From an uncultured Clostridium sp. (GTDB lineage: Bacteria > Bacillota > Clostridia > Clostridiales > Clostridiaceae): a stretch of 64,000 nt of DNA. The translations under genes were made by a program, and so were the position numbers. Shown piece by piece: positions 12,276 through 22,242 of this stretch (positions within the stretch are counted from its first letter, which is position 1; the number at the start of each line of letters is the position of its first letter). The stretch is from NCBI GenBank assembly GCA_934746015.1, contig CAKVEW010000012.1:1-64000 (forward strand), written 5' to 3'. The notes beneath the pieces were generated by a model. That model was not told where the DNA came from, did no database searches, and saw only the letters and a list, made by a program, of their open reading frames with translations.

Positions 12276-12408
12276 AATGTAAAATGAAGAATGTAAAATG
12301 AAGAATTAATGGGAAAACTCCATTAGGAGTTTTTTTATTAGATTCTTTTTAGTAATTTGGAACAAATTACTTCCTTAATTATTCATTATTCATTTTTCAT
12401 TATTCATT
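12276..12408. repeat. MITE-like palindromic intergenic element
   Basis: The ends 12276-12309 and 12375-12408 are 34-base inverted repeats that agree at about 28 positions. The element contains no gene. In its centre AAACTCC (12315-12321) pairs with GGAGTTT (12326-12332) and is followed by T residues, so the repeat also supplies the terminator of whiA. Related but decayed copies lie at 6172-6229 and about 19371-19427. Confidence 0.6.
12315..12337 (+). terminator. Terminator of whiA inside the palindromic element
   Basis: A 7-bp stem AAACTCC/GGAGTTT with loop ATTA and a run of seven T residues. Confidence 0.8.
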
Positions 12409-12431
12409 AGAAGCTGACTGGTTCAGCTTCT
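12409..12431 (+). other. Perfect 9-bp hairpin just before the dnaE ribosome site
   Basis: AGAAGCTGA (12409-12417) pairs with TCAGCTTCT (12423-12431), and the SD AGGAGGT follows within 3 nt. There is no T run, so it is not a classic terminator. It could be mRNA-stabilising or affect ribosome access. Confidence 0.5.
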
Positions 12432-12446
12432 CTAGGAGGTGTTTAT

Positions 12447-15400
12447 TTGGAAAAGAAATTTACGCACTTGCATCTTCACACTGAATATAGTTTGCTTGAT
12501 GGTTCTGGAAAAGTAAAAAAAATAATAAGTAAAGCTAAAGAATTAGGAATGGATAGCATTGCAATAACTGATCATGGAGTTATGTATGGTTGTGTAGCTT
12601 TTTATAAGGAGGCTATAGAACAGGGGATTAAGCCTATACTTGGATGTGAGGTTTATGTTGCTGCAAAATCCATGGACATTAAGATAAGTGATAAAGAAAA
12701 TAGTACCCATCATCTAGTTTTATTAGTTAAGAATGAAGAGGGATATGAAAATCTAATGGAAATAGTATCAGAGGCATCCATTAGAGGTTTTTACTATAAG
12801 CCAAGAGTTGACCATGACTTTTTAAGAAAACATAGTAAGGGTCTAATAGCCTTAAGTGCATGTTTAGGGGGAGAGGTTCAGTACTGGCATCTTAAGGATA
12901 ACTATGAAAAAGCTAAGGAAGTAGCACTTTTATATAGTGATATCTTTAAGGAAGGATTCTATTTAGAGATACAAAATCATGGAATGGATGAACAAAGGAA
13001 AGTTACAGAAGCAAATATTAAGTTATCTAAGGAAACAGGGATTCCTTTAATAGCTACAAATGATGTTCATTACATAAATCAGAAGGATTCAGCATCTCAT
13101 GACATTCTAATGTGTATACAGACAGGAAAAACAATAGATGATCCCAATAGAAGAAGATATCCTTCAGATCAATTTTACTTAAAATCTCCAGAGGAAATGT
13201 GGGATATGTTTTCTTATATTCCAGAGGCACTAGAAAATACAACAAAAATAGCTGAAGAATGTAATTTTGATTATGAGTTTCATGTATCCAAATTACCTAA
13301 ATTCCCATTACCAGAAGGTACTGAGCCTTACAGTTATTTAAAAAAGCTTTGTTATTCAGGATTAATTGAAAGATATGATGTTTTTAAGGAATTCCTAAAT
13401 AAACCACTAAATGTTGAAGAATTTGTGGATTATTATAAGGATAATGAAGAAGCTTGTGGATATATTGAGAGATTAGAATATGAATTGTCAGTAATTAAGC
13501 AAATGGGATATGTAGATTATTTCTTAATTACCTGGGACTTTATAAGGTTTTCTAATGAAAATGGGATACCAACTGGTCCAGGACGTGGATCTGCAGCAGG
13601 TTCTATAGTAGCTTATACATTAGGAATAACTAAGATAGATCCAATAAAATATAGTTTGCTTTTTGAAAGATTTTTAAATCCAGAAAGAGTAAGTATGCCA
13701 GATATAGATTCTGATTTCTGTTATGAAAGAAGGCAAGAAGTTATAGACTATGTTGTTGATAAATATGGTGTAAATAATGTATCTCAAATTATAACATTTG
13801 GAACTATGGCTCCGAGAGCTTGTATTAGGGATGTTGGAAGAGCTATGAATTACTCTTATGCAGAAGTAGATAGAATTGCTAAGATGATTCCAACTATGTT
13901 AGGAATAACTATAGATAAGGCGTTAGAAATAAATCCAGAACTTAAGGCGGCTTATAATAATGAGGAAAGAGTAAAACATTTAATAGATGTTAGTAAGGAT
14001 TTAGAAGGACTTCCTAGGCACTCATCTACACATGCAGCTGGAGTAGTAATATCTTCTAAGCCGTTAGTTGAATATGTACCTCTTCAAAAAAATGAGGATT
14101 CTATAGTGGCACAGTTTGATATGACAACTTTAGAAGAATTAGGTTTACTTAAGATGGACTTCCTTGGACTAAGAACATTAACTGTTATGAATGATGCAGT
14201 AAAAATGATAAAAGAAAACCAAGGAATAGACATTAATTTAGATAAGATAGATTTTGATGATAAGGATGTTTATAAAATGCTTGGTGAAGGAAAAACAGCA
14301 GGTGTTTTCCAATTAGAATCTCCAGGTATGACTTCCTTTATGAAAGAGTTAAAACCAGATTGCTTAGAAGATATTATAGCTGGTATATCTCTTTATAGAC
14401 CTGGTCCTATGGCTGAGATTCCTAGATATGTAGAGTGTAAGCAGAATCCAGATAAGGCTAAATACGAGGTGCCAGAACTTGAAGATATACTAAATGTTAC
14501 TTATGGAGTAATGGTGTATCAGGAACAAGTTATGGAAATAGTAAGAAAGCTAGCAGGGTATTCTATGGGAAGAAGTGACCTTGTAAGAAGAGCCATGTCT
14601 AAGAAAAAGCACAAGGTTATGGAAGAAGAACGTAAAAACTTCATTTATGGTGTAGTAGATGAAAATGGAAATATAGAAGTTCCAGGATGCTTAAGAAATG
14701 GTATTTCAGAAGAATCTGCAAATAAGATATTTGATCAGATGATGGACTTTGCCTCATATGCATTCAATAAATCTCACGCAGCAGCTTATGCAGTTATAGG
14801 ATATCAAACTGCATATTTAATGAAGTACTATCCAGTAGAAACTATAGCAGCTATGCTTAACTCTGTTATGGGAACAAGTGAAAAAGTAGCTCACTATATT
14901 GCTTTTGCTGAAAGCTTAGGAATTCAAGTACTTCCACCAGATATAAATGAGAGTTATTCAAAGTTTACTGTTAAGGGCGATAAAATTAGATTTGGGTTAG
15001 CAGCTATAAAGAATGTAGGATTTAATGTTGTTGAGACCATAGTAGAATCTAGAAATAAAAAGGGGCCATTTGAATCTTTAATGGATTTCATTAATAAGAT
15101 AGATTTATCATCAGTTAATAAAAGGGCTATTGAAAGCTTAATAAAAGCTGGTGCTCTAGATGGTTTTAATATTTATAGATCAAAATTATTAGCTGTATAT
15201 GAAAAGTTAATGGATGGAGTAGCAAATGAGAAGAAGAGAAATATAGATGGGCAAATAAGTTTATTTGGAATTGAGGAAGAGGTTGAGCTTCCAGAAATAA
15301 ATTATCCGAATATAAAGGAATTTGCAAAGAAAAACTTATTATCTATGGAAAAGGAAATGACAGGATTATATTTGTCAGGACATCCTTTGGATGAATATAT

Positions 15401-16001
15401 AGATAGTCTTAAAGTACAGACATCTACTAATATGGAAAAAATATATAAGTCCTATGAGATAATAAAGGAAAACTTTAACCCTAGTGATTTACCTGAAGAT
15501 ATAATTCATGATGAAGAAAGAGTTATCATTGGAGGGATAATTGCAGAGTATAATCAAAAAATAACTAGAAATAATACTATGATGGCATTCTTAAAACTAG
15601 AAGATTTAACTGGTATAATAGAAGTTATAGTTTTCCCAAAGACTTTAGATAAAGTTAGAGAGAATCTAAAAGAAGATGCTTTGGTTGTTATTAAAGGAAG
15701 AGTAAGTATTAAGGAAGATGAACTTCCAAAGCTAATATGTGAAAGTATTGAACCTTTAGAAAAAATAAATGCATCAAAAGTATATCTAAGAACTAAAGAT
15801 TTAGCAGAAGGAAAAGCTTTAATACAAGAACTGAAAAAAATGCCTGATTATTATAAAGGTGATACAACTGTATATTTATTTACTGAAAATGATAGAAAAA
15901 GTTACAGGATGTCAAAGGATATTTGGATAAATCTTGAATCAGATGCAGTAATATATTTTAAGGAAATCATCGGAGATGAAAATGTGAAGGTAATAGAATA
16001 A
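12447..16001 (+). CDS. dnaE: DNA polymerase III alpha subunit, DnaE type
   Basis: 1184 residues, beginning with TTG at 12447 behind SD AGGAGGT (6-nt spacing). Domain order: PHP domain (FTHLHLHTEYSLLDG, residues 5-19), polymerase palm and fingers with the Asp pair in MPDIDSDF (about 416-423) and a third Asp in LLKMDFLGLR, tandem helix-hairpin-helix, and a C-terminal OB fold (IIGGIIAEYNQKITR, about 1031 on). It synthesises DNA as the DnaE1/DnaE3-like replicative partner that works next to PolC in Firmicutes. The neighbours pfkA and pyk downstream are the common Firmicute order. Confidence 0.96.
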   Translation: MEKKFTHLHLHTEYSLLDGSGKVKKIISKAKELGMDSIAITDHGVMYGCVAFYKEAIEQGIKPILGCEVYVAAKSMDIKISDKENSTHHLVLLVKNEEGYENLMEIVSEASIRGFYYKPRVDHDFLRKHSKGLIALSACLGGEVQYWHLKDNYEKAKEVALLYSDIFKEGFYLEIQNHGMDEQRKVTEANIKLSKETGIPLIATNDVHYINQKDSASHDILMCIQTGKTIDDPNRRRYPSDQFYLKSPEEMWDMFSYIPEALENTTKIAEECNFDYEFHVSKLPKFPLPEGTEPYSYLKKLCYSGLIERYDVFKEFLNKPLNVEEFVDYYKDNEEACGYIERLEYELSVIKQMGYVDYFLITWDFIRFSNENGIPTGPGRGSAAGSIVAYTLGITKIDPIKYSLLFERFLNPERVSMPDIDSDFCYERRQEVIDYVVDKYGVNNVSQIITFGTMAPRACIRDVGRAMNYSYAEVDRIAKMIPTMLGITIDKALEINPELKAAYNNEERVKHLIDVSKDLEGLPRHSSTHAAGVVISSKPLVEYVPLQKNEDSIVAQFDMTTLEELGLLKMDFLGLRTLTVMNDAVKMIKENQGIDINLDKIDFDDKDVYKMLGEGKTAGVFQLESPGMTSFMKELKPDCLEDIIAGISLYRPGPMAEIPRYVECKQNPDKAKYEVPELEDILNVTYGVMVYQEQVMEIVRKLAGYSMGRSDLVRRAMSKKKHKVMEEERKNFIYGVVDENGNIEVPGCLRNGISEESANKIFDQMMDFASYAFNKSHAAAYAVIGYQTAYLMKYYPVETIAAMLNSVMGTSEKVAHYIAFAESLGIQVLPPDINESYSKFTVKGDKIRFGLAAIKNVGFNVVETIVESRNKKGPFESLMDFINKIDLSSVNKRAIESLIKAGALDGFNIYRSKLLAVYEKLMDGVANEKKRNIDGQISLFGIEEEVELPEINYPNIKEFAKKNLLSMEKEMTGLYLSGHPLDEYIDSLKVQTSTNMEKIYKSYEIIKENFNPSDLPEDIIHDEERVIIGGIIAEYNQKITRNNTMMAFLKLEDLTGIIEVIVFPKTLDKVRENLKEDALVVIKGRVSIKEDELPKLICESIEPLEKINASKVYLRTKDLAEGKALIQELKKMPDYYKGDTTVYLFTENDRKSYRMSKDIWINLESDAVIYFKEIIGDENVKVIE

Positions 16002-16009
16002 TTTAAAGT

Positions 16010-16075
16010 AAGCTTACATTTGCTAATTAATAAAATTTTAATACAAGATTTAGCACTTGTAAGCTTCATTATTTT
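16010..16075 (+). terminator. Inverted repeat/terminator after dnaE
   Basis: Arms of 17 bases at 16010-16026 and 16050-16066 match at 15 positions (AAGCTTACA...TGTAAGCTT), followed by an AT-rich stretch with TTATTTTTATTT. It separates dnaE from the glycolytic genes. Confidence 0.7.
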
Positions 16076-16390
16076 TATTTAAAAGTTAAAAAATTTCAAT
16101 ATAATTAATTATTTATCTTTAATACTAATATAAATTAATAAATATATAAATTTGAAAATTTATAAATAATAAATAAGAAAATATTATTATTTCATATATA
16201 AATCTAAGTAATTTAGGTTATAATATAACATATAAAGAACAAAAAAAAGTCGATAAAAATCAATTATTGTATTTATTTTAGTTGCATAAACTTAATTAAG
16301 CAAGTAAAATAAGTAAGATGATAAAAAATAGTAAAAACTTATTAATGTGGTAAAAATAAAATTATTATAGTAAATAAAAAATGGATAATT

Positions 16391-16423
16391 CCACAGGAAG
16401 TGGGACAACCTTTGTCCCGGTGG
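16391..16423 (+). promoter_or_regulatory. Two-stem leader hairpin before pfkA
   Basis: The A/T-rich 16076-16390 holds nothing I can name. At its end CCAC (16391-16394) pairs with GTGG (16420-16423) and, within it, GGGACAA (16402-16408) pairs with TTGTCCC (16412-16418). The SD AAGGAGGT follows 5-10 nt later. The unusual GC content for this genome suggests a conserved RNA fold controlling pfkA translation or stability, but it matches no riboswitch class I know. Confidence 0.45.
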
Positions 16424-16441
16424 TGTTAAGGAGGTAACAAC

Positions 16442-17401
16442 ATGAAAAAAATAGCTATTTTAACTAGTGGTGGAGATGCTCCAGGAATGAACGCAGCAAT
16501 AAGAGCCGTTGTAAGAACTGCTTTACATCATGGTATTGAAGTAATGGGCGTTCAAAGAGGGTATAGTGGTTTAATTAATGGAGAAATATTCCCAATGGAT
16601 AGATCATCAGTTTCTGATATCATTCATAGAGGAGGTACTATATTAAGAACAGCTAGATGCCTTGAATTTAAAAAAGAGGAAGTTAGAGTTAGAGCTACTA
16701 AGATATTAAAAGCTTATGGTGTTGATGCATTAGTAGTAATTGGTGGAGATGGATCATTTACAGGAGCTAAGCTTTTATCAAAGCTAGGGGTTAAAACTGT
16801 AGGTTTACCAGGAACTATAGATAATGATTTAACTTATACTGATTTTACAATTGGATTTGACACAGCTTTAAATACAGTAATAGATGCAATAGATAAAATT
16901 AGAGATACATCTACTTCTCATGAAAGAGTATCAATAGTAGAAGTTATGGGAAGAGATTGTGGAGATTTAGCTTTATATGCAGGAGTTGCAGGTGGAGCTG
17001 AATATATAATTACACCAGAAAAGGGTTTTGATAAAGATGAACTTTGTAGGGTAATTCTAGAAGGAAAACAAAGTGGAAAAATTCATAATCTAATATTATT
17101 AGCAGAAGGTGTTGGAGGAGCTCAAGAATTAGCAAAATATGTTGAAGGTGTTACAGGAATTGAAACTAGAGCAACAGTATTAGGTCATATTCAAAGAGGC
17201 GGTAGCCCAACAGCTGGAGATAGAATTTTAGCTTCTAGAATGGGATCTAGAGCAGTTGAAGTTCTTATGGAAGGTAAGACTTCAAGAGTAATAGGAATAA
17301 AAAACAATGAGATAATCGATCAAGACATAGATGAAGCATTAGCATTAGATAGAACATTTGATGAAAAATTATTTGAAATATCAAAAGAAATTTCATCTTA
17401 G
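16442..17401 (+). CDS. pfkA: ATP-dependent 6-phosphofructokinase
   Basis: A 319-residue bacterial PFK of standard length. It phosphorylates fructose-6-phosphate to fructose-1,6-bisphosphate. Signatures: [16 protein letters not shown] (11-26) for [12 protein letters not shown] (about 102-110), catalytic PGTIDNDL with Asp127-type residue, and [19 protein letters not shown]. The SD AAGGAGGT is optimal. It is followed by pyk at a 97-nt distance with no terminator between, so both are likely co-transcribed. A second, broken copy is at 33999. Confidence 0.96.
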   Translation: MKKIAILTSGGDAPGMNAAIRAVVRTALHHGIEVMGVQRGYSGLINGEIFPMDRSSVSDIIHRGGTILRTARCLEFKKEEVRVRATKILKAYGVDALVVIGGDGSFTGAKLLSKLGVKTVGLPGTIDNDLTYTDFTIGFDTALNTVIDAIDKIRDTSTSHERVSIVEVMGRDCGDLALYAGVAGGAEYIITPEKGFDKDELCRVILEGKQSGKIHNLILLAEGVGGAQELAKYVEGVTGIETRATVLGHIQRGGSPTAGDRILASRMGSRAVEVLMEGKTSRVIGIKNNEIIDQDIDEALALDRTFDEKLFEISKEISS

Positions 17402-17498
17402 ACTATAAATCCTTGATTTATTACTCAAAATATAAATGACTACTTTAGTCAAAAATAAGTCTAAAATATTATATACTTAATTAAAGGAGTGTTATTAC

Positions 17499-18917
17499 AT
17501 GAGAAAAACTAAGATGATTTGTACAATAGGGCCAGCTAGTGAAAGCCCAGAGATATTATCACAAATAATTGAAGCTGGAATGAATGCTTCAAGACATAAC
17601 TTTTCACATGGAGATCATGCAGAGCATGCAACTAGAATAAACTTAGTAAAAGATTTAGCTAAGAAGCATAATAAAGAAATAGCTATAATGTTAGATACTA
17701 AGGGACCAGAAATTAGAACTGGAAGTTTCGAACCAAAGAAGGTTGAATTAAAATCAGGTAATGATTTTACAATATATGCAGGTGGAGATGTTGTAGGAGA
17801 TACAACTAAATGTGCAGTAACTTATGAAGGATTAGCAAATGATGTTAAACCTGGAGATACTATATTAATAGATGACGGTTTAGTTGGATTAAAAGTTGAA
17901 TCAATTGAAGGTAATAAAATAAACTGTAAAGTTATGAATACAGGCTTTGTAGGAACTCACAAAGGAGTTAATGTACCTGGAGTTTCAATTAAGTTACCAG
18001 CTTTAACAGAAAAAGATATAGCAGACTTAAAGTTTGGATGTGAAATAGGAGTTAACCTAGTTGCAGCATCATTCATAAGAAAGGCAGCTGACGTTGAAGC
18101 TATAAGAAAAGTTTTAGTTGAAAATGGTGGAGAATACATTCAAATATTCTCAAAGATAGAAAATCAAGAAGGTGTTGACAATATAGATTCTATATTAGAA
18201 GCTTCTGATGGTATAATGGTTGCTAGAGGAGACCTAGGTGTAGAAATACCAATGGAAAAACTTCCAGCAGTTCAAAAAATGATTATAGAAAAATGTAATA
18301 ATGCTGGAAAGCCAGTTATAACTGCTACTCAAATGTTAGATTCTATGATAAGAAACCCAAGACCAACAAGAGCAGAAGTATCAGACGTAGCAAATGCTAT
18401 ATATGATGGAACTGATGCAATTATGTTATCAGGAGAATCAGCAAACGGAGATTGGCCAGTAGAAGCTGTTCAAACTATGGCTAAAATAGCAACAGAAGCT
18501 GAAAAACAATTAAATTATGAAATATCTACATCAAAGGCTAAGAAGCATATACCTGCTATAGCAGGAGTTATTTCAAGAGCTGCTGCAAATGCTGCTTACG
18601 AATTAAAGGCTTCAGCAATAATTTCATCAACTCAAAGTGGGGCTACTGCAGGAAGATTATCTCAATGTAGACCAGATTGCCCAATAGTTGCTGTTACTCC
18701 AGATGAAAGAGTAGCTAAGAAGTTAGCATTATACTTTGGAGTTTATCCAGTTGTTTCTGGAAAAATGAAATCAACAGATCATATGATGGAAGAATCAGTG
18801 AAAGTTGCAGAAGCTAATGGATTCGTTACAAAGGGAGACACAGTAGTAATTGCTGCAGGTGTTCCAGTAGATAAAATTGGTGCAACAAACTTATTAAAGA
18901 TTAGTGTAGTAGAGTAA
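17499..18917 (+). CDS. pyk: Pyruvate kinase
   Basis: 472 residues, the short form without the C-terminal PEP-utiliser extension found in Bacillus. It converts phosphoenolpyruvate and ADP to pyruvate and ATP. Motifs: TIGPAS near the N terminus, MLDTKGPEIRTG (about 66-77), the signature IFSKIENQEGVDNID with the catalytic Lys (about 215-229) and MVARGDLGVEIP. SD AAAGGAG precedes the ATG. It is the distal gene of pfkA-pyk. Confidence 0.96.
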   Translation: MRKTKMICTIGPASESPEILSQIIEAGMNASRHNFSHGDHAEHATRINLVKDLAKKHNKEIAIMLDTKGPEIRTGSFEPKKVELKSGNDFTIYAGGDVVGDTTKCAVTYEGLANDVKPGDTILIDDGLVGLKVESIEGNKINCKVMNTGFVGTHKGVNVPGVSIKLPALTEKDIADLKFGCEIGVNLVAASFIRKAADVEAIRKVLVENGGEYIQIFSKIENQEGVDNIDSILEASDGIMVARGDLGVEIPMEKLPAVQKMIIEKCNNAGKPVITATQMLDSMIRNPRPTRAEVSDVANAIYDGTDAIMLSGESANGDWPVEAVQTMAKIATEAEKQLNYEISTSKAKKHIPAIAGVISRAAANAAYELKASAIISSTQSGATAGRLSQCRPDCPIVAVTPDERVAKKLALYFGVYPVVSGKMKSTDHMMEESVKVAEANGFVTKGDTVVIAAGVPVDKIGATNLLKISVVE

Positions 18918-18961
18918 TAAATAAAATATAAGAGTTAGTAAGTAATATTTAAGATTTAGTG

Positions 18962-18998
18962 AACTGTGGTGCTAATTATTTAGCACTGCAGTTTTACT
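18962..18998 (+). terminator. Terminator of pfkA-pyk
   Basis: Arms 18962-18975 (AACTGTGGTGCTAA) and 18980-18993 pair with one mismatch around a 4-nt loop, then TTTT. Confidence 0.85.
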
Positions 18999-19036
18999 TT
19001 TATAAATAATATGTCCATTTATTTTTTTAGTAAGAC

Positions 19037-19070
19037 TTGAATAAAATCACACAATTGATAATAATTATCA
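19037..19070 (+). promoter_or_regulatory. Fur-box-like operator over a candidate promoter
   Basis: TGATAATAATTATCA at 19056-19070 is an exact 7-1-7 palindrome of the form known for Firmicute Fur/PerR-family boxes. A possible promoter TTGAAT (19037-19042), 17 nt, AATAAT (19060-19065) has its -10 inside the box, a layout for repression. No protein gene follows within 450 nt on this strand. The site is seen directly; the regulator and target are inferred. Confidence 0.5.
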
Positions 19071-19190
19071 TATAAATATAGAAAAATAAGAAAATGGTTT
19101 TAAAATAGTATAAAATTAGTATAAATTATATATAAAAATAGATAATTAACAAAATGTTAACAATTATATTGATAAAAGTTACGTTATAAT

Positions 19191-19284
19191 GTATATTATG
19201 TATTAAATAAAGTAATAATATTATTATGGAATTAAATGGCAACTAATTCTGCATTTGGGCATCATATGATGCCTATTTTTTTAT
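19191..19284 (+). ncRNA. Candidate small transcript ending in a terminator
   Basis: TATAAT at 19185-19190 is followed about 70 nt later by the palindrome GGCATCATATGATGCC (19258-19273) and TATTTTTTT, a good intrinsic terminator with no gene before it. This suggests a short RNA of about 90 nt, possibly read from the Fur-box promoter upstream as well. No -35 box of quality is seen, so it remains a candidate. Confidence 0.35.
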
Positions 19285-19370
19285 ACTAAAATATAATAAC
19301 TAATTTAAAGAGCTATTAAAAATATGTGTATTAAAAATTATAAAATATAAAGAGTAATATATTAATATTT

Positions 19371-19427
19371 GAAATTCCATAAGGAATTTCTTCTTTAATT
19401 GTGCATATGAATTACGCATTATGCATT
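19371..19427. repeat. Decayed copy of the palindromic element
   Basis: A perfect hairpin GAAATTCC-ATAA-GGAATTTC (19371-19390) followed by TTCTTT. Then 19395-19427 resembles the right arm of the element at 12276-12408. The left arm is not recognisable. Confidence 0.4.
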
Positions 19428-19523
19428 ATAATATACTGCTTTTGTGTTTTATATATTTTTATGCTATTATAAGATGAAACTTTAGAAATCATTATACTTA
19501 CAAGGTTTTAAGAGGTGGATAAT

Positions 19524-20888
19524 TTGGTTGAAAAGAACAATGAATATATATTAGATATAATAAGCGTAGGATACGAAGGTGAAGGTATAGCTAAGATTGA
19601 TGGCTATCCTATATTTATAGAAGGTGCTATTTTAGGAGAAAGAGTGAAAGCTTTAATAGTTAAAGTTAAGAAAAATTATGCTTATGGAAAACTATTAGAA
19701 GTAATAGAATCTTCTGCTGAAAGAGTGGAGCCTAAATGTAAGGTTTATAAAAGATGCGGTGGATGCACTGTTCAGCATATGAGTTATAAGAAGCAATTAG
19801 ATTATAAATTTGAAAGAGTAAAAGACTGTATATCAAAGATTGGTGGATTAGATAGGTCCTTAGTTAAATATCCAATAGGTATGGATATTCCAGAGAGATA
19901 TAGAAATAAAGTTCAATTACCTGTTGGTATGGTAAAAGGAGAACTAAACATTGGTTTCTATGCTCCAAGAAGTCATAATATAATAAATTTAGATACATGT
20001 CTAATTCAAGATAAGGTAGCAGATAAAGTTGCTGAGCTTACAAGGAAATGGATGACTAAATACAATATACCTGCGGCCAGTATTGATGGAGTTTTTAATA
20101 AAAATGGATTAATAAGACATATAATGATACGTAAGGGCTTTACTACCAATGAAGTTATGGTAGTTTTAGTAGCTACAAAAGAAAAAATTGAAAATATTGA
20201 TAAATTTATTGATTTAATTAAAGATAATATAGAAGGAATAAAGAGCATTATATTAAATGTAAATAAAGAAAATACCAATGTTATATTAGGCCAAGAGTGT
20301 ATAACATTATGGGGAGAAGATATTATAACAGATTATATAGATAATTTTAAGTTTAATATATCTCCACTTTCATTTTTTCAGGTGAATCCTGTGCAAACAG
20401 AAAAGCTATATTCAAAAGCATTAGAGTATGCAGAATTAACAGGAGAAGAAACTGTTTTTGATGCTTATTGTGGAACTGGAACAATAACACTTTTCCTTTC
20501 ACAAAAAGCAAAGAAGGTTTATGGAGTTGAAATAATAGAGCCAGCAATAATTAATGCCAGAGAAAATGCTAAAATTAATAATGTAGAAAATACAGAATTT
20601 TTTGTAGGAAAATCAGAAGAAATAATACCTGAATTAATAGGGAAGGGTATAAAACCAGATGTTATAGTTGTAGATCCTCCTAGAAAAGGCTGTGATATAA
20701 AACTATTAGAATCTATAGAAAAAGCAAGGCCAAGGAGAGTGGTTTATGTTTCTTGTGATCCAAGTACCCTAGCAAGGGACTTAAAAATATTAGAAGAAAA
20801 AGGCTATAAGACAGAAAAAGTACAGCCTGTTGATATGTTCCCACATACAAGTCACATAGAAACAGTATGTTTACTAATTAGAGATTAG
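19524..20888 (+). CDS. RlmD/RumA-family RNA (uracil-5-)-methyltransferase
   Basis: About 454 residues from TTG 19524. I prefer it to GTG 19515 because AAGAGGTGG (19510-19518) then serves as the SD. Domain order: TRAM RNA-binding domain (about 5-60), a Cys cluster [10 protein letters not shown] (about 73-82) for a [4Fe-4S] centre with a fourth Cys further on, and a SAM-dependent methyltransferase domain with [14 protein letters not shown] and the catalytic motif VDPPRKGCD, ending in the [11 protein letters not shown] signature. It methylates U to m5U in 23S rRNA (or tRNA); clostridia often have several paralogs, so the exact site is unknown. It is a single-gene unit. Confidence 0.9.
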   Translation: MVEKNNEYILDIISVGYEGEGIAKIDGYPIFIEGAILGERVKALIVKVKKNYAYGKLLEVIESSAERVEPKCKVYKRCGGCTVQHMSYKKQLDYKFERVKDCISKIGGLDRSLVKYPIGMDIPERYRNKVQLPVGMVKGELNIGFYAPRSHNIINLDTCLIQDKVADKVAELTRKWMTKYNIPAASIDGVFNKNGLIRHIMIRKGFTTNEVMVVLVATKEKIENIDKFIDLIKDNIEGIKSIILNVNKENTNVILGQECITLWGEDIITDYIDNFKFNISPLSFFQVNPVQTEKLYSKALEYAELTGEETVFDAYCGTGTITLFLSQKAKKVYGVEIIEPAIINARENAKINNVENTEFFVGKSEEIIPELIGKGIKPDVIVVDPPRKGCDIKLLESIEKARPRRVVYVSCDPSTLARDLKILEEKGYKTEKVQPVDMFPHTSHIETVCLLIRD

Positions 20889-20980
20889 TGAAGTTAAAAA
20901 AATACTTACTCTTTGGGAATTTATAAAAAGATTACCCTATAAATAACTTTTTATTAGATTAATAATATAAATATGATTGG

Positions 20981-21015
20981 AAGTCCTCTAAGAGATATCT
21001 TAGAGGACTTTTTTA
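20981..21015 (+). terminator. Strong Rho-independent terminator
   Basis: A perfect 13-bp stem (20981-20993 with 20998-21010), loop GATA and a T run. Confidence 0.93.
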
Positions 21016-21177
21016 GAATTATGCTTATTCTGAAACTAAGAATAATATTGAGAAAATTCAGAAAATTTGGTACAATCTTGATATATAGATAGAAATTATG
21101 ATAATTAAGCATATCTTGAGTTTAATTGTATTATGTATATATTAAATAAATAAAAGAATATTTAGGAGGTAATAAAA

Positions 21178-21828
21178 ATGAAAAGAGTATTTGGACTATT
21201 TGAAGCAGTATTCGATGTAATCTATCTTAGTATAGCTTTAATTTTAGGTATTGAGCTTCTTATTACAGGAGTTTCAAATAATATACGAATACTAGCTGGT
21301 ATCATGGCCTTAGTACTAGCTTTAGGAGATTCATTTCATTTACTTCCAAGAATAGGTGTTATATTCACAGGAAAAGAGGAAGAGCTAAGAGTGGCATTAG
21401 GACGAGGTAAGCAAATAACATCAGTAACAATGACTATTTTTTATTTGTTTATGTGGGAGATTGGAAAGTTAAAAGCATTTTATGATATAAGTGAAATATG
21501 GACATATATAGTATATATTCTGGCAATAATCAGAATCTTCCTTTGCATACTTCCTCAGAATAGATGGAAGGATAGATATCCTCCACTTAGCTGGGCTATA
21601 TTAAGGAATATACCATTTTTCATGTTAGGTGGAGTAGTTGCAGCTTTATTCTTTATATATAAAAATCAGATGTTTGGTTTGAGTTGGATGTGGTTGGCCA
21701 TTGTTCTAAGCTTTACTTTTTATTTTCCAGTAGTACTTTGGTCAAATAAGAACCCCAAAATAGGAATGTTAATGCTTCCTAAGACTTGTGCTTACCTTTG
21801 GATGTTAATAATGTGTTTGTCTCTTTAG
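21178..21828 (+). CDS. Hypothetical polytopic membrane protein
   Basis: 216 residues with about seven hydrophobic stretches and short charged loops. I do not recognise the family. The region GDSFHLLPRIG (about 50-60) with an embedded His, and TGKEEELRVALGRGKQITS between helices, may be conserved sites. It starts behind an ideal SD (AGGAGG) and is followed 43 nt later by another small membrane protein gene, so they form a two-gene unit, with catalase 80 nt further on. A role in stress or membrane physiology is only suggested by that context. Confidence 0.75.
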   Translation: MKRVFGLFEAVFDVIYLSIALILGIELLITGVSNNIRILAGIMALVLALGDSFHLLPRIGVIFTGKEEELRVALGRGKQITSVTMTIFYLFMWEIGKLKAFYDISEIWTYIVYILAIIRIFLCILPQNRWKDRYPPLSWAILRNIPFFMLGGVVAALFFIYKNQMFGLSWMWLAIVLSFTFYFPVVLWSNKNPKIGMLMLPKTCAYLWMLIMCLSL

Positions 21829-21871
21829 ATTTATATAAATAATTTATTAAAAGTGAAGGAGTGATAAACTA

Positions 21872-22162
21872 ATGTTTTGGTCAGGATTAATTATTGGTGC
21901 AATATCCTTTTTAATAATAGGTATTTTTCATCCTATTGTTATTAAATGTGAATATTATTTTACTGATAAGATATGGCCAATTTTTTTTATAGGCGGACTT
22001 ATTTTCTGTGTGCTTTCACTTTTTGTATATAAAATTATACTCTCAGCTACATTGGCTGTAATTGGATTCACAATGCTGTGGAGTGTAGGAGAGCTTAAAG
22101 AACAGACTGAACGAGTGAAGAAGGGGTGGTTTCCAGAAAATCCAAGCAGAATAAAAAAGTAA
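21872..22162 (+). CDS. Small membrane protein, DUF4491-like
   Basis: A 96-residue protein with three hydrophobic helices (about 4-22, 30-50, 53-72) and a charged C-terminal tail. The N-terminal pattern LIIGAISFLIIGIFHPIVIK followed by CEYYF and a Trp-rich second helix fits the DUF4491 family of small Firmicute/Bacteroidetes membrane proteins, from memory. Function is unknown. SD AAGGAG precedes the ATG. It lies between the 216-residue membrane protein and catalase. Confidence 0.78.
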   Translation: MFWSGLIIGAISFLIIGIFHPIVIKCEYYFTDKIWPIFFIGGLIFCVLSLFVYKIILSATLAVIGFTMLWSVGELKEQTERVKKGWFPENPSRIKK

Positions 22163-22242
22163 TTTTTCTATTTGATGCTCAATATCCAAGTGATATATGA
22201 AATATAATACATGAGCAAAAGAAATGAGAAAGGAGTTTTATT

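Noticed and set aside
12409-12431. Hairpin before dnaE as a terminator
   Set aside because: No T run; the SD follows directly.
16391-16423. pfkA leader as a known riboswitch (c-di-GMP, guanidine, preQ1)
   Set aside because: None of the conserved core sequences of these classes could be found.
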